NCBI GenBank assembly: GCA_963969395.1
Contig: OZ017795.1
Location: forward strand, 21,247,063 to 21,311,062
Reading direction: 5' to 3'
Source of the DNA: Pseudoscleropodium purum
Taxonomy: Eukaryota > Streptophyta > Bryopsida > Hypnales > Brachytheciaceae
DNA length: 64,000 nt
The notes under the pieces were generated by a model. That model searched no databases, had not been told where the DNA came from, and saw only the letters and a list, made by a program, of their open reading frames with translations. Position numbers and translations under genes: made by a program. Below, in pieces: positions 10,860-23,206 of the stretch (position 1 is the first letter of the stretch; the number at the start of each line of letters is the position of its first letter).

Positions 10860-12500
10860 TTAGTCTTGGCACCATGGATTTGGGCACTTTGTGAATGTAC
10901 TGATTTCAAAGTCACGTACTAATTTCTAAGGCTTCTTTGGCATGACAAAAGGGCAATAGTTTCAACAATTTTTTTTCTTGAAATAAATAAAACAAGAACT
11001 CAATAATTTGAATTTTTTAGAAAATAATTGATATTATCTTCAAATCTCTACAAATTTGTTTTCTTGTGTATTGGGTTTTAGAACACCATTACAAAAATGG
11101 TTACATTGCTTTTTAGTTTGTTCAAATAGAATAGAACAAATAATTTTAGCCATGGAATTCAAAATTTTGATCAAGTTGATGGAGGAGTGAAGCATGACAA
11201 AATCCTAGTGATTTAACCAAAAGAACTTCAAAAGTGAAAATAAATTCCAAAATTAAATCAATTATTGACAATAATGATGTTTATTTTGGTATTTGTTTGT
11301 TTATCCTTGATCATCATAACATGCACCCAAGGAGTAGCTTCAAGGCCCAAAAATTTTCATAACTTTTGACTACACAATTAAAAGGTTATTGTATGATATG
11401 TCATTTTCAATGCTCGATGGGTAGCCCAAAAAATTCTTTTTTCAAAAATAAAAATTTGAAATTCTAGTTTGTAGGCAATTATCAGGGTTGATAAGACGGT
11501 CGGACGTCCGGGACGTCCGGACGCGGACGCTGTGTCCGCAGCGTTTGCTGACATTCGCGGACGCCGTTCGTCTATTTGCCCTGTCCGCCCGTCCGCCCCG
11601 CCCTGTCCGCCCCACCCGTCCGCCTTCCGACGGCGGGAGGAACGCCGCGTCCGCTGGCTTCCGTGCGGACGGACGTCCGGGTTATGGACGCCTTTTTGGG
11701 GCGGACGTAGAGATTCATCAACCCTGGCAATTATGGATTCCCTACTCTAAAATATACTTTGGAGTCCTACACGTAATTCAATTTTTAATATTTTTGGAAA
11801 AAAAATAAAAAGATATGATATAGATTATTTATTACTACATTGCAACTATTAGAATTGACATTTTTCAATTCTATGATTAAATTCTTAACAATTTTGTATT
11901 TTGAATCATTTTCTACTTCTTTCTACTTACTTTTTTTTTCCTATATGTTGTACAATTCCAAATGATCTAAAACTTTTCAAGCATGTAGCCAACTTGACTT
12001 GAAGAATGAATCTAAAGAAGCACTATCATTTTAGACATTTTTTCATGCAAATGTGACCTTGAGAAGTGCATCTACCTTGTTTTTTACAGGGCCCCAAAAT
12101 AGATTTTTGTCAATTTGAACATTAAAATATTGCAATCTATAAGGTGAAAATTTTGAAATTTTTTTCACATATTTTCAAACTAGATTACTATAAGATCCTA
12201 TGGTTATATGTGTCCAAAAAAGTATTTTTTCTAAAATTTAGTACTTGCATGAGAAATGATAGTTTTGGAGTGTTTTGGGTGAAAACCTAGTCCAAAACAT
12301 TTAGGGTTAATCCCAAAATGTGTAAGGCAATGTATTTTAGTGTGGACTAAACTTGGAAGTTAAATAAAATCAATCTTAATAAAGGACTTTTTACTATTTT
12401 TGTTTGTATATCCTTGAAGGTCTATTTAAAAAAAATAACAAATATTCAATTTAAAAATATATTTATTTATGATTTTTCTATTCATTGGAAGCATTTGGTT
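10860..12500. repeat. Long dispersed repeat, copy C
   Basis: This is the direct repeat of 1923-3900, about 8.9 kb away and interrupted by the GC-rich hAT-type element at 11483-11726. The right part ends with the TTTAGGGTTAA-like terminus near 12302-12310. Non-coding. Confidence 0.65.
11475..11734. mobile_element. GC-rich hAT-type MITE, copy 1 (with 8-bp TSD)
   Basis: The element itself is 11483-11726 (244 bp). It begins CAGGGTTGATAAGACGG and ends GATTCATCAACCCTG, so the termini are the inverted repeat CAGGGTTGA. It is flanked by the perfect 8-bp direct repeat GCAATTAT (11475-11482 and 11727-11734). An 8-bp duplication with CAGGG-type ends is the signature of hAT transposons. The interior is very GC- and CpG-rich, made of many GGACG/CGTCC words in both orientations, unlike the AT-rich host DNA. 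The open frames inside (11488-11808, 11532-11750) are compositional artefacts. Confidence 0.9.
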
Positions 12501-12602
12501 CCTTGCCTTGAAGTTTAAGAATGTTTTGACCATTGTAGATTTATACAAAATTGGTATATTCTATAACCAACCTTCATAGTCATGTAACCAATCCTACAAA
12601 TA

Positions 12603-12706
12603 TATACTATATATATTTTACTATTTCTAGACTACTAATCAACATATCTTTTTATATACTATATATATTTTACTACTTCTAGACTACTAATCAATATATC
12701 TTTTAT
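12603..12706 (+). repeat. 52-bp tandem duplication
   Basis: Two nearly identical 52-bp units start at TATACTATATATATTTTACT (12603 and 12655) and both contain TCTAGACTACTAATCAA. They differ at only a few positions, which suggests a recent slippage or duplication event. Confidence 0.85.
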
Positions 12707-13239
12707 TCTAGATAATTATATAGAAGTCCAACTATAGAATTTATAAGTGCCCTAATTTTTTTTTAAGTTCCAAATTATTTGTTTTAAACTACAAATCAAA
12801 GGAAAGGCTTTGCATCTACGTAAACAACCTTGATAAGTTTCGAAGCCTATTTTATTCAAAAAGTGAGCCAATCATGTAAACAACCTTGATAAATTTGGAA
12901 GCTATTTTACTCAAAAAGCAAACCAATCATACAACAACAATGCTTCTTTTAGTGAAGTTGCTCATTTTATTGACATGGAGGGAGTTGTAGTTTATTTATT
13001 TAATTTGAAACAAGTGAATTATTTATTTCTCAAAAGTATTAAATCACTTCACTTTAAAAATAAATAAATCTTTCATAGACATTTTAAATGAAATTTTCTA
13101 GATTCTTCAATGAACCACACTTTATAGTACTACTTGAACATTGATAAAAATAATAAAAAGTGTTTTAGGGAGTAGAATCAATATCTAAAACTTGTAAAAA
13201 AGACAACAAAATCTTGTAACATTACAAGGAAGTTACAAG

Positions 13240-13340
13240 ACATGCATTAAAACTTCTAATTAACAAAAATTAATGGGAGAGATTTGTAAGATAGGATTTA
13301 AAACTACTAATTAACAAAAATTAATGGAAGAGACTTGTGA
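13240..13340 (+). repeat. 51-bp tandem duplication
   Basis: The block TAACAAAAATTAATGG occurs at 13261 and again at 13312 within two similar ~51-bp units (TTAAAACT...AATTAACAAAAATTAATGG...AGAGA). Non-coding, upstream of the ANP32-like gene. Confidence 0.75.
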
Positions 13341-13774
13341 AAAGTAGGAGAGGCAAGTTTTTGACTCTTCAAAAAATTATTTTAACATTTGATTTTAATT
13401 TTTTGGTTGCTTTTAGTTTAACAACAAAGTAAAGCTATTTCTAAAAGATAATTTCTCCCTAATCACATAAAAATGAGTGCATCATAATACTTGACAATTC
13501 CAATCGAAGAACTCAAAATTAATTCAATTTAGTTAATTTAGTTTCTACACATCATGGAAAATGGAACTTGCTAACTTAACCTCGCACTGACCTCGTGGTG
13601 GGTTGGGTTCTATCCGTTACACGCGAGACCCGTTCTGGATACCGTGGACCGGGCGATCATATCCGGTTCAGGTCCGGTTGTATCCGGGTCTCGGAGCTGT
13701 CGGCCTCTCTCGGAGGGCACCAGCGTCGGCCGGAGGAGGGAGGCGAGGCGGGAGGGGCGGGTTGGGTGCTGGCG

Positions 13775-13831
13775 ATGGAGCGCAAGGGCTTGACGACGCT
13801 GGATGGCTTCATGTCGCCAGGAGTGCTGTGA
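13775..13831 (+). CDS. Upstream ORF in the ANP32-like 5' leader
   Basis: An 18-codon frame (MERKGLTTLDGFMSPGVL) starts at an ATG in the GC-rich leader and stops 55 nt before the main ATG at 13887. If transcription starts upstream of 13775, ribosomes would meet this ATG first, and the frame could damp translation of the main product. There is no evidence here that the peptide is made or conserved; the transcription start is unknown. Confidence 0.35.
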   Translation: MERKGLTTLDGFMSPGVL

Positions 13832-13886
13832 GTGCTGCCGAGCGCCGCGATTTGCAGCAGCCTGACGGCGTTGCGTTTGTCGGGGG

Positions 13887-15836
13887 ATGGAGGAGGGCGC
13901 GTGGGACAGAGCGGTGGAGCAAGCCCGCGCCGGAGAAGCTGTTGGCGACGTGGAGGCGCTCACGCTCGACGGGCTCGTCAAGTGCGCGCAGGGCAAGCTA
14001 CCAAAGTCCAAAGTGTTCGCCCCGTTCGCGCAGCTCAAGCGCCTGTCCATCGCCAACGTCGGCCTGGCATCGCTCGCGGATTTCCCGTCGCTGCCGCACC
14101 TGGAGCGCTTGATCTTGAGCGACAATCGCATCGCCGCGGGCTTGGAGCACTTGGTGTACGCGGGGCTCAAGTCGCTGCGCGAGTTGGACTTGTCCAACAA
14201 TAAAATTCAGGCCGTGGAGGACCTGAAGCCGTTGGCGCAGTTGAAGCTCGAGGCGCTGGACTTGTATGAGTGCCCCGTCACGCGCGGCGCGGACTACAGG
14301 GCGAAGGTGTTTGGCATGATGAAGTCGTTACGGTTTCTGGACAAGACGGACGTGACCGGGAATGAGCGGCCCGAGTCCGACGAGGAGGAAGAGGAGTCGG
14401 AGGAGGAAGAGGACGTCGACGACCTCAATGGCGATGGCGTCGACGGCGACGGCGACGAGGAGGAGGGTGTGGAGGGCGACTCGAAAGGCGTGGCCGTCCA
14501 CGAGGAGGATGACGATGACGGCGAGGAGGACGAAGAGCGCGACGACGAAGGCGAGGACAATGAGGAGTTGGAAGACGAAGAGGAGGACGAGGGTGGGAGT
14601 TACCAAGAAGAGGTCATGGCGGCTTCGGGCCGCGGGGTCGTGCAAGGGCATGTGAATAACGAGCACGGCAGCGATGAGGAGGAGGTGGAAGACGAGGAGG
14701 ATGACAATGTAGAGGTGCAAGATATCGAGGAGGAGAGCGAGGAAGAAGAGGTTGGGGACGAGGACGACGAGGACGCAGGCGTGGAAGAGGACGAAGAAGA
14801 CGACGAAGAAGGTATTCGCCTTCTCCCTCTTTGAAAACTCCTTCCTGGAAACAAGAGTATCGTGACCTATTGTTGTGTTTTTCGCTCGTTCCACACCCCT
14901 TCTGGTCCATCTTTGTCTTTCGGTTCAGTCTGTCATGATACCGATGTTCTGACTCATTTCCATCGACCCTAAGGAGTGTTAGGTTCCGCCTTCTGTGCGG
15001 ATGCTGTATTTGAGTGCGCTGATTCTTGCGTTGGACTTTCGCAGAGCCCGCGAGTGGCGCGCATGTGAGCACTGAGGGCGAGATCGATGTCCAAGAAAAC
15101 GAGGAGGATGAGGAGGACGAAAACGGAGAGTTAGGGGAGGATGAAGAGGATGATGAAGTCGAAGAAGACGTCGTGGACAACGATGAAGTCGAAGAGGAAG
15201 TCGAAGAGGAGGTTCGTTTTCTCACATCTGCATTTCCTCGCGCCACAAATTTGTCGCTTGACCTCTTTGTAGCGCGACTTGTTCCGCTAGCAGCGGAACG
15301 AGATTACTTGATCCATAGAATTCTACCAGTGGAAACTGTTGTGGCTTTTCGGGATCCTCGCATTTGCATATGTTTGGGAGAGTTGCTTGACCTGTTAATA
15401 GTTAGACCTTCAGCGGGGTTTTATGTCTTCAATGCGTCGGTGTTTGGTAGAGAAGTTTAAGCATCTTGTGGAACTTGTGATTGCGAAGGTGTTTGGACCT
15501 CTCGCGCCTGTTATTAAGTTGGTTTAATTGTTTTGCGTGATGGCGAGTCGGTATGAGTCCGAGTTTTGCTGATCCTGAGAATGCAAATTTGTGAAGGATG
15601 ACGAGGACGACGAAGAATATGGAACGAAGTACCTCGTGCAACCCATAGGCCAACCCGAGGAGGACGAAGGAGCCAGTGATTTCGAACCTGGCGAAGACGA
15701 CGAGGAGGAAGACGAAGACTTCGAGGACGAAGAAGACGACAAGGACGCTGTGGAGGAGCCTGTTGGATTAAAACAGGACCGAAAAAGAATGAGGGAGGAA
15801 ACAGGCGAGAAAGAGGAGCGGCCGGCTAAGCATTGA
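13887..15836 (+). CDS. ANP32-family acidic leucine-rich nuclear phosphoprotein
   Basis: The exons are 13887-14811, 15045-15211 and 15597-15833 plus the stop, all with GT-AG introns; the joined frame gives 443 aa. Residues about 22-125 are leucine-rich repeats (LKRLSIANVGL, LERLILSDNRI, LRELDLSNNKI). An LRR-cap follows at about 126-152 (YECPVT...FGMMKSLRFLD), as in ANP32 proteins. From residue 163 nearly to the end the chain is Asp/Glu-rich, broken by YGTKYLVQP near the C-terminus, a motif I associate with plant members. The tail is basic (KQDRKRMRE) and could be a nuclear signal. Family members act as histone chaperones, phosphatase inhibitors and mRNA-export adaptors; the specific role here is inferred. 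The acidic part, over 250 residues, is longer than in animal ANP32A (about 250 aa in total). The start is the first ATG in frame with the LRR domain. The gene converges with the SWI3 gene. Confidence 0.92.
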
Positions 15837-18289
15837 TTGATCCTTCCGTTGAAGACTGGATAGATGCCGCTTTGCCTGCCCAATACTCTCAGAACGAGCG
15901 TGTCTTGCGGTTTGTGGTTTCGTCCAAGGGACCACGGAGGCATTCGATGAGCTGTTCCAGGAGATTCCATGTATTGCCTCGGCGAGGCAGTTGCGAGTGG
16001 CCCATGACAGGTCTCTGAGGCTAGGAAAGCAGAGCAGGCGAGATTACGCTGATTTTGAGATAGCTGATACACAGATGTGAGTCGATCCTGAGATGAACAC
16101 TTTTTTGGAAGTTTGCAGCCTCCTTTGTATGTTAGATCCTGAAGGCAGATGTGTGCCATCTCACGTTTGCCTTTTTGCAAGCTTCCTTGTCGATATCTTT
16201 TCTCTTTTTTTTTATTCTATTAATGATGAGCATTTGTTGGAGATGTTTCTTTGAATAAAGTCGAATTGTGATCTTGGACAGAGTGCATGCTTGCGAGTCG
16301 GTAGGTGAATTACTTTCATGGTTTGGTTCCTAATGTGAAACTATCAATAGGAGCCGTTTTGATCTAATATTTACTTGGTTTTTTTTCACGTCATTTGTTT
16401 TATTTTGAAATTGTTTTAAGGCATATATTGATTTATGAAGTTTTCTGTCGGCTCTTTGGAGCGTGAGCCGTTTGTCGTTAGAGCTACCGACATGTGATAT
16501 AATCATCACAAAGATTTGTGGGTTTGGCACGTGTCTAGTTTGGATGCGTCCTGGAATCTGATCTCTCAGCATCTTGTCCGACAGTCCGAGATACTTATAC
16601 TTACAGTTTGGGAATTTGTTATTTTGGTTTGCTATCTGCAGACTAATATATACAGTAGAGTTTAATCCTTTGTCAGAGTAATACTTGTTTGCAAAGATCC
16701 ACCTGTAATGCTATCAGAAAAAGTTTAGCTTCGCTACAAGTGTGCCTTATCCAATCTCTTGTACTATTCTTGAGTCTTCGAAATTTAATTACTTGTATCC
16801 AAGTGTGGACTTGATGATTGATGATTTGCAGATTGAGAATTTACCTGTGAGACGGTTCTTGTCAAAATATATTAACTTAAGTCATTGAATAGTTCTACTG
16901 GGTAGTTAAAGGGCTGCAGTTACTTGTCTCTATCTTATTGGATAGATTTAGTGGGTGTACGTTTCAGTTCAGGAATAAAGGCCCTGGTTCTTGGAAGCTT
17001 CTACAATCTGATGAAGGGAATGAACTTTCCTGTTTTGAAAGGAACTTCTTGGAATCCTAATAAGTAAGGGTATTTTTATTACGGCAAAAGCGAGTAAATG
17101 TAGCTTTGCAAGAGTATTAAACCTATCGGTTGTATTTAAAAGACTGTCTGGATTGTCTTTGGTTGAAATTCAAAAAACCAATTTCTCATATTTTTTGAAA
17201 TTGAGAAAGTTGTAAGGTTTGTACACTCATAATCAACACAATCAACACTGCCCAAAATGAATCACCCAACAATAACCTAGATATTGAGTGCACAATCAAA
17301 ACATCAGTCTATGAGAACCTAATATTGATTTTCGGTACACCTAGTAATCCGTACCTTAAATCACGTGTCCTCAGATTGTATTCTTGGTATCACCTTAGTG
17401 AGGAGGGTTGCACAAGCTTGGTTTTGTGGCATTTGAACCTATGGTGTGAAAGTTATTGAATTTCGAAGTTTTTGTGAATTAAAAAATTAAAAAAATTACT
17501 TTTATTTTGACTTTGGCAACAATACAGGGTACACTAGTGCACACTAAATTACATTGGAATCCTCTTTTCAGCTGTCAATAAGATCCAACAAAAATAATAT
17601 ATGCTCAGTTGTAATAAGTGATAGTTATAGGTGCACAATACCTTTGTTTGAGATCCCACACCAAAGTTCACATGGTCGTGGGAGCAACATGGAGGCACCC
17701 GTCATTTGATAGACAAATTTTTAGTTTCTGTATTTTTTAGATGTGGTTTATGTAAACATTCTAAATCACATATCAAAAATCAAATACATTTTTACAATTA
17801 TACTGGGGTTTGAGGCTCTAGTATTAACTATCTATGTCCGCAGGTATCTTGGGAGTTTAGAAATTGCATTCAACATTTAACTACCCAATAGCTGAACCAC
17901 CAGAAAAATGAAATGGAAACATTTAAAGGATTTCGTTTCACATTCAAAAATTTCTTAACGCCCTCTCCACTCACAACCAAAGCTAACACGAACAGAACGG
18001 GATCCAACCCAATCGAATGCTACAAAGCCTAGAGAAATTTCACAGGGGTCAAAATTATGGACATGGAACAGTCTTACAAAAGAACGATAGAAGGCAGAGT
18101 CTGGAGCAAAGATGGCTACAGCTGGGATGAATGTAAATGGACAGCAGCAGATGCAGCAAGCTAAAATTGACTACACTTCGCAATTCACAATTGTGGGCGT
18201 ATGAATCTGAATATGGGTCTCACAACTATCTACTCCAAAATGGCTTCAGCATACCCAGTGAATGAATTTTACATGAAAAGTGCATGCTT
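15837..18289. other. Convergent spacer between ANP32-like and SWI3-like genes
   Basis: This stretch holds the 3' untranslated DNA of both genes and an AT-rich spacer. A canonical AATAAA lies at 16254 for the plus-strand gene. No exon-like frame is visible. The 80-codon minus-strand frame at 16330-16572 has no family resemblance. Confidence 0.55.
16254..16259 (+). terminator. Likely poly(A) signal of the ANP32-like gene
   Basis: AATAAA lies about 420 nt after the stop codon in a T-rich context. Plant poly(A) signals are loose, so this is a candidate only. Confidence 0.4.
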
Positions 18290-21200
18290 TCAAATAGGTG
18301 CAGGGGTTCGGAATGGCGATTTTTGAGTAGCTACTTGCGCCTCGGCGTAGCGTAAACGGTCGGCATAGACCTGCTGTCGGGCTCGTTCAAGCTCGACGCG
18401 TTCCTTTTCCAAAAGCATCTCCAACTCTTCAAAATGCTCCAACTTAGTGTACAATTTCTTCATCTGCAACCAGCAAACGTCATTCAATAAACAAATAAGA
18501 CTAAAAGTTCATATCGGGTCAAATCAGAAATGGAGATGTGTTGGTGAGAGTGTTCTGGTTATCTGAGTACAATTGAACATACAAGCGGACATCAGTAGCA
18601 TAGACGCCTACGCACGGATTTCTATAGAATATTAAAGGCCAAAAAATCCTATTCAATGAGTAGAGGACCCTAGCGATGAAGAAATAACTAAGCTGAGAAG
18701 ACGTTGCAAGATACCAAAGACGAGATTCTACCTGATTATCAATGATCTTGGCAACCAGGTGCTCAATCACCCGCTCCTCCTGGTCAGCCAACAGCTGTGC
18801 ATTTGCAGCTGCCACACCCAAGGCTGTCGCGACACTAACCCGTGCTTGAGCGACAGAGGGCAATTCCTCAGTTGCCGTTGACACATCCGGATGATTTGGA
18901 GGAAGAAAAGATTGGTGCACTGCATTGTATAACAGGATTCAACAAATGAGAATTTGAAAAATGATGAAGCACATTAAAGACGTTCATCTAGTAACACGTA
19001 GAAAACCTCTGTATAGTTCGCACCTGTGTGTTGGGAACCCTCTCCGTCGGGCTGCAATTCATCCTTTGGACTGCCAAGGTTCACCACACTGAGTCATCAG
19101 CAATGTCTTGCAGTGCCAGCATCAGCAATGTCTTGCGGAATTCGTGGCTTGTAACATGGAAAGAAACTTACAGATAACGTACAATTGTGAACACAACTTC
19201 AGTAACAGAGAACAAAACTAAGGAGAACATAATGACACAGCGTCCCTTCACAGAGAATCTTCCTTCGCAGAGTACCGCGAGGTTAGAACAGACTTTCATG
19301 CAACTCTACGCACACAACTATAGTACCGTCTTATGCTAAAAGTTCATTGAGTTGCAAAACCACCATCATCAAGCGTGAATTTCACAATAACCGCCAACAC
19401 ACAAACGAGTGCTCATAAACTCATGCTTAATTCATACTGTGCATAACGTCCTCATAGCAGAGTATTGCTTCAGTACCTTTCAGCACGATCTTGCATCGAA
19501 TTGGGTGAAGGTTTCTTTTGACCTGAAAATGTCTGTGAGCTTTGCATAAACGGTAGTTCCGCTATTCCTGGATCGTCTTCTCCTAAAGCTGCCACAGCTG
19601 CTTGTGCAGCAGCAGCTGCAACACGGGCTCCCACCATACCTGACAGTAATGCTACCTGAAACAAGAGTTCCAATCCATCAACTGTGCAACCCTGAAGGAC
19701 CAAGAAAATCTCGTGTCCTTTTAGCGATTTCGAGTAGGAGTAGGTCATATGGGAACTTTCTTCTGTAAAACTTTCTTCAATATTAGACCACCACATGCAA
19801 TGTTCTTAACTAGATCTGGTGATATGAAATTTGGCCTCATCTGAAAATTTCACACAATAATAATCAACGAAATAGTCCTTTTAAAACCAGGACTCCATAA
19901 TCCTCAGGCATTAAATACAACATGGCAGCGCAAAGATTGCAGGACCTTCCGAGAAACTCCGAAACTAAGTTATTACCTGAGTAAAAAGCGGATGACTCGA
20001 GTCAGTAAATGGAGACACCAAGTCATGTGCAGGAGTTGCAGTGTCAGCGTCAGCAGCTCCAGAGGTACTAACAGAGGCCACTCCTCCATTTGACAAGACG
20101 GCCTCTTCGCGGGAGGTAGAAACTATCCCTGCCTTGTTTCCCGGTGAGCCATGCGCAGCAGCAAGTGCAACCCTCGGCTCTTCAGGCTCAACACAATAAT
20201 TATCTCCAAATGGGAGTTGGATGAAATGTTTCACACATTCAGATTTTGATCTTGTAGGTACATGCGCAGCAACCTACAGCAAATAGCGGTTGGCGATAGC
20301 TCAATAAGTGGCATGATCATCAGCACTGTAGCCTGGATCTGAGTCACCAGAAACAAACATATATGGACATCCAGGATAAACAAATATCCATTTTCTCACT
20401 CATTACTATAACTAAAGCGTGAGTACAGCAAGCAATCTCTGAGAAAAGAATTCAAGAATAGTCAACCTGAGTCCAGTTCTCTCCACATCGGCTCACAGCC
20501 TCAAGAAGAAGCAACGTCTCCTTGCTTGTCCACTCTTTAACAGCAGCTGTTGGGTCACCATCTGTAGCTTGTACAAAATCGCTGGCTGAAGTGCCAGGAG
20601 GAAGCTTGCCATTCTTGATGCAATCTAAACAGAAACTGGATTCAGGATGCTGGACAAAAACACAAATTTATCATCAATATTAACTCATCAAACAATTCTC
20701 CAGAAGAAACATAGCTTTAAAGCCATTTGTTATTACCAAAAGAAATTCATTAACTCCTTTCAGTGATAGTTGCAATTGATGTTACTCCATAGTAATATAT
20801 AGCCATCATGGTCAAACTACCACGGAATCCTGAGTCTCAATTAAAATAGACAGTTTGGATAGTTACTCATCGAACAGAAAAAAGTGAGACTCTGAAACTA
20901 ACCTGCTTCCTGTAAAAGCGCTGCTTCGAACAATCCTTCTTACAAGAATAACAGTGCACTTCCACTTCAGTTTTCTTGGAGCCAGGTCCCAATTTCTTAC
21001 TTGCGGACACGAAAACATTCTTGTGAGAGCCAAGGTTATTTGCAGCAACAGAATGACCTGCCATTTGAGAGCAAGTTTTGAATCAGAAGTGCTGGTGAAG
21101 TTACCATGGCATTCCTCAAGAATAGAAACCTCCAAAACTTTCCCAAGCCCCTGCTGTCCTTCACTTGCACACGAAACCTGTTGCCTTGGTTAGCCCAGTA

Positions 21201-22810
21201 GAGCGCTGCTCAGGTGACACCCAGTGCATGTTCTATAAATAGAATGTAGCAGTTCAGGGGAGGGTATCACCTGAGCAGCACTCGTCCTGAAATCCTGGTC
21301 TGTACGAAAACATGGGAACAACTAACAGGCTAATTCGCTGGACGAGATTGAAAATATCGGTTTTCCAAAGAAAAAATTAGATATACAAAGAAAATTAAAT
21401 CGATTTCCCCTCCCGAGATGGTTAGTCAGTGGCGAGGCATATGCAAAGAGTTGCGACCTACCTGATGATTCAAAAGTAGAGATTCCTGGGATTTTGGCCG
21501 CATGGACTGCTGGCATATTGACCACATGGACCCCGCTGGGATAAGAACCGATCACACTGGGGATAGGAGCCTCTGGAGCAATAGCAGCTGGCTCCAATGA
21601 AACTGGGTGGTTGATTAGACCCCAGTGTTCTAGAAAATCAAACACTCGGCTAAGGGAATTGACATCACCAACAAGCATACGCCGCACTTCATTCAACGTC
21701 AGCGCTTGCTTCGGATTCTCCCTGTACTTGTTTATGATAAAGTCCCGGTACTCCTTGTAAATGCGGGGTGTTTTGGCAGCTGATCTTTTGTCAAAAAACT
21801 CGCTCAGTGATCGCCTTTCCAATGGATGAATCTTACCCCAGTGAAACCAAGCTGTTCAGACCACGACATCATTAAATAATGTCGTTGATCTCGAATACAT
21901 TACCACCACCAAAACACCAGATCACCATCATTCCATACATCATGTCCTTATGGAGATGAACGCACTTCGCCACTACAGATTGATTCAAAACGAGGTGCCA
22001 ATACCAAGCCGCAGACCTATGTAGACTATACATCATACGACAGTCCCAAATTGATCATGACTACCCCAGTCAATAAATTATCAGAAGCAAAGTTAATTAT
22101 AAAGTGGAGGGGACTAAAAGACATCATCCTATACCCCATTGACTGACCCCTCTAATGAAGCAGTGACTCATTCATTCATAAACTTGGTTGGCCTTCAATT
22201 AGTAAGCATGAATTGGGTCAATGGCTTCAATGGCAATGGCTCTCATCTTCGAATGGAAAGGCGGTTATCTACAATCCCTTCAATAGTGGCCTACTACCTC
22301 TCACCTTGAATGATTGCATAAGAAATTTATAGTGATCTTTCCAATGAGCTCTATGCTTCTCTCCGAAAGAAGCACACTCGTAACTATTGATTAGGTAACG
22401 CAAATTGTAATATCCTCTACAATATTACCTAATTAACCACAACATTGACACCGATTAAAGCGTTTGCGAATTTAACACACACCTGCGTAGTTCGGAATCC
22501 TGTAAACCTCCTGCGCAGGCGCTTCAGGTCGGGACGCAGCAGCCTCAGTTGTTACTGCATGTGCGGGTGACGGATCCACGGAAGCAGCGTTCCCATCGTT
22601 CGCAATTCCTGCAAGCCCTGTCTCTGCATTGTATCCATCCACTCCTTTCTCCTGTCCGATTTCCCCAGCTCCATCAGAAATGCCCTCTGCAATGGTATTT
22701 TTCCTCTTCTTGCTCGGGGTTTCAACAACAGCATTCTCCTCGTCCCTCTCCTTTCTCACTCTCAACGACTCCGCGAGCTTGCTCGGCGAGGACGACGCAT
22801 GGTTCACCAT
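18290..22810 (-). CDS. SWI3A/B-class subunit of a SWI/SNF chromatin-remodelling complex
   Basis: There are nine exons on the minus strand: 22810-22483, 21851-21462, 21057-20903, 20649-20467, 20273-19977, 19655-19477, 19070-19024, 18919-18732 and 18463-18290. All junctions are GT-AG and the frame gives 646 aa. Domains in order: a charged N-terminus; a SWIRM domain at about 100-195 (VYRIPNYAAWF...YKEYRDFIINKYRENP...RRMLVGDV...FLEHWGLINHP); a Cys-rich ZZ-like finger (C275, C278, C282, C298, C301); a SANT/Myb domain at about 328-375 (VKEWTSKETLLLLEAV...ENWTQVAAHV); Ala-rich linkers; and a C-terminal leucine/glutamate coiled coil at about 590-640, typical for SWI3 dimerisation. YKEYRDFIINK places it nearest the plant SWI3A/SWI3B group rather than SWI3C/D. 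It is expected to be nuclear and to scaffold the BRAHMA-type ATPase. The 47-nt exon 7 is small but keeps frame. Antisense frames over exon 1 are shadows. Confidence 0.93.
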
Positions 22811-23037
22811 ATCTCCAGAGGTGCAATTCCCTCTCGACGTATTACTCGCCCAATACAGCTCACATCCTGTCCTCGTTCCTTTTTCTCAAACTCTCGTCGT
22901 CATCATCCTTTTCTCACACTCTCGTCGTCGTCTTCGTCATGAATGAAGACACTGTCAAGCTTCAGAAGCGCAAGTATTGCTGGCTCGTAAGGAGAAATTC
23001 AGAAGCTCCCGGGAATCGATCGAGGCAAGATGATGGG

Positions 23038-23134
23038 AAACCCTAGAAGCGGGAGAGATGGAATCGCGTCGTGGGAACTCAAAGCGGAGTAGTGAACTGT
23101 CAGTCATGTATTCGAACGAGACCCGTTAGGGTTT
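23038..23134 (-). promoter_or_regulatory. Telo-box motifs upstream of the SWI3-like gene
   Basis: AAACCCTA at 23038-23045 and TTAGGGTTT at 23126-23134 lie 228-324 bp upstream of the start codon on the opposite strand. Telo-boxes are established promoter elements of plant housekeeping and proliferation genes. Similar motifs sit in front of three other genes in this window. The transcription start is unknown, so they may be in the leader or the promoter. Confidence 0.5.
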
Positions 23135-23206
23135 CATCCATGGTCATCCAAGTCTCGTTCGTTGGATGGATGGAGACGGAATGTATTTATTGGGGCACTA
23201 TAAAAG

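Noticed and set aside
11488..11808. Plus-strand ORFs over the GC-rich island
   Set aside because: They cross the element boundary and consist of low-complexity Arg/Pro-rich sequence; the island is a non-coding hAT-type MITE.
14294..15246. Long minus-strand and alternate-frame ORFs (Ser-, Leu/Val- or Arg-rich) across the ANP32-like gene
   Set aside because: They are frame shadows of the GAG/GAC-rich acidic exons and have no domain or splice support.
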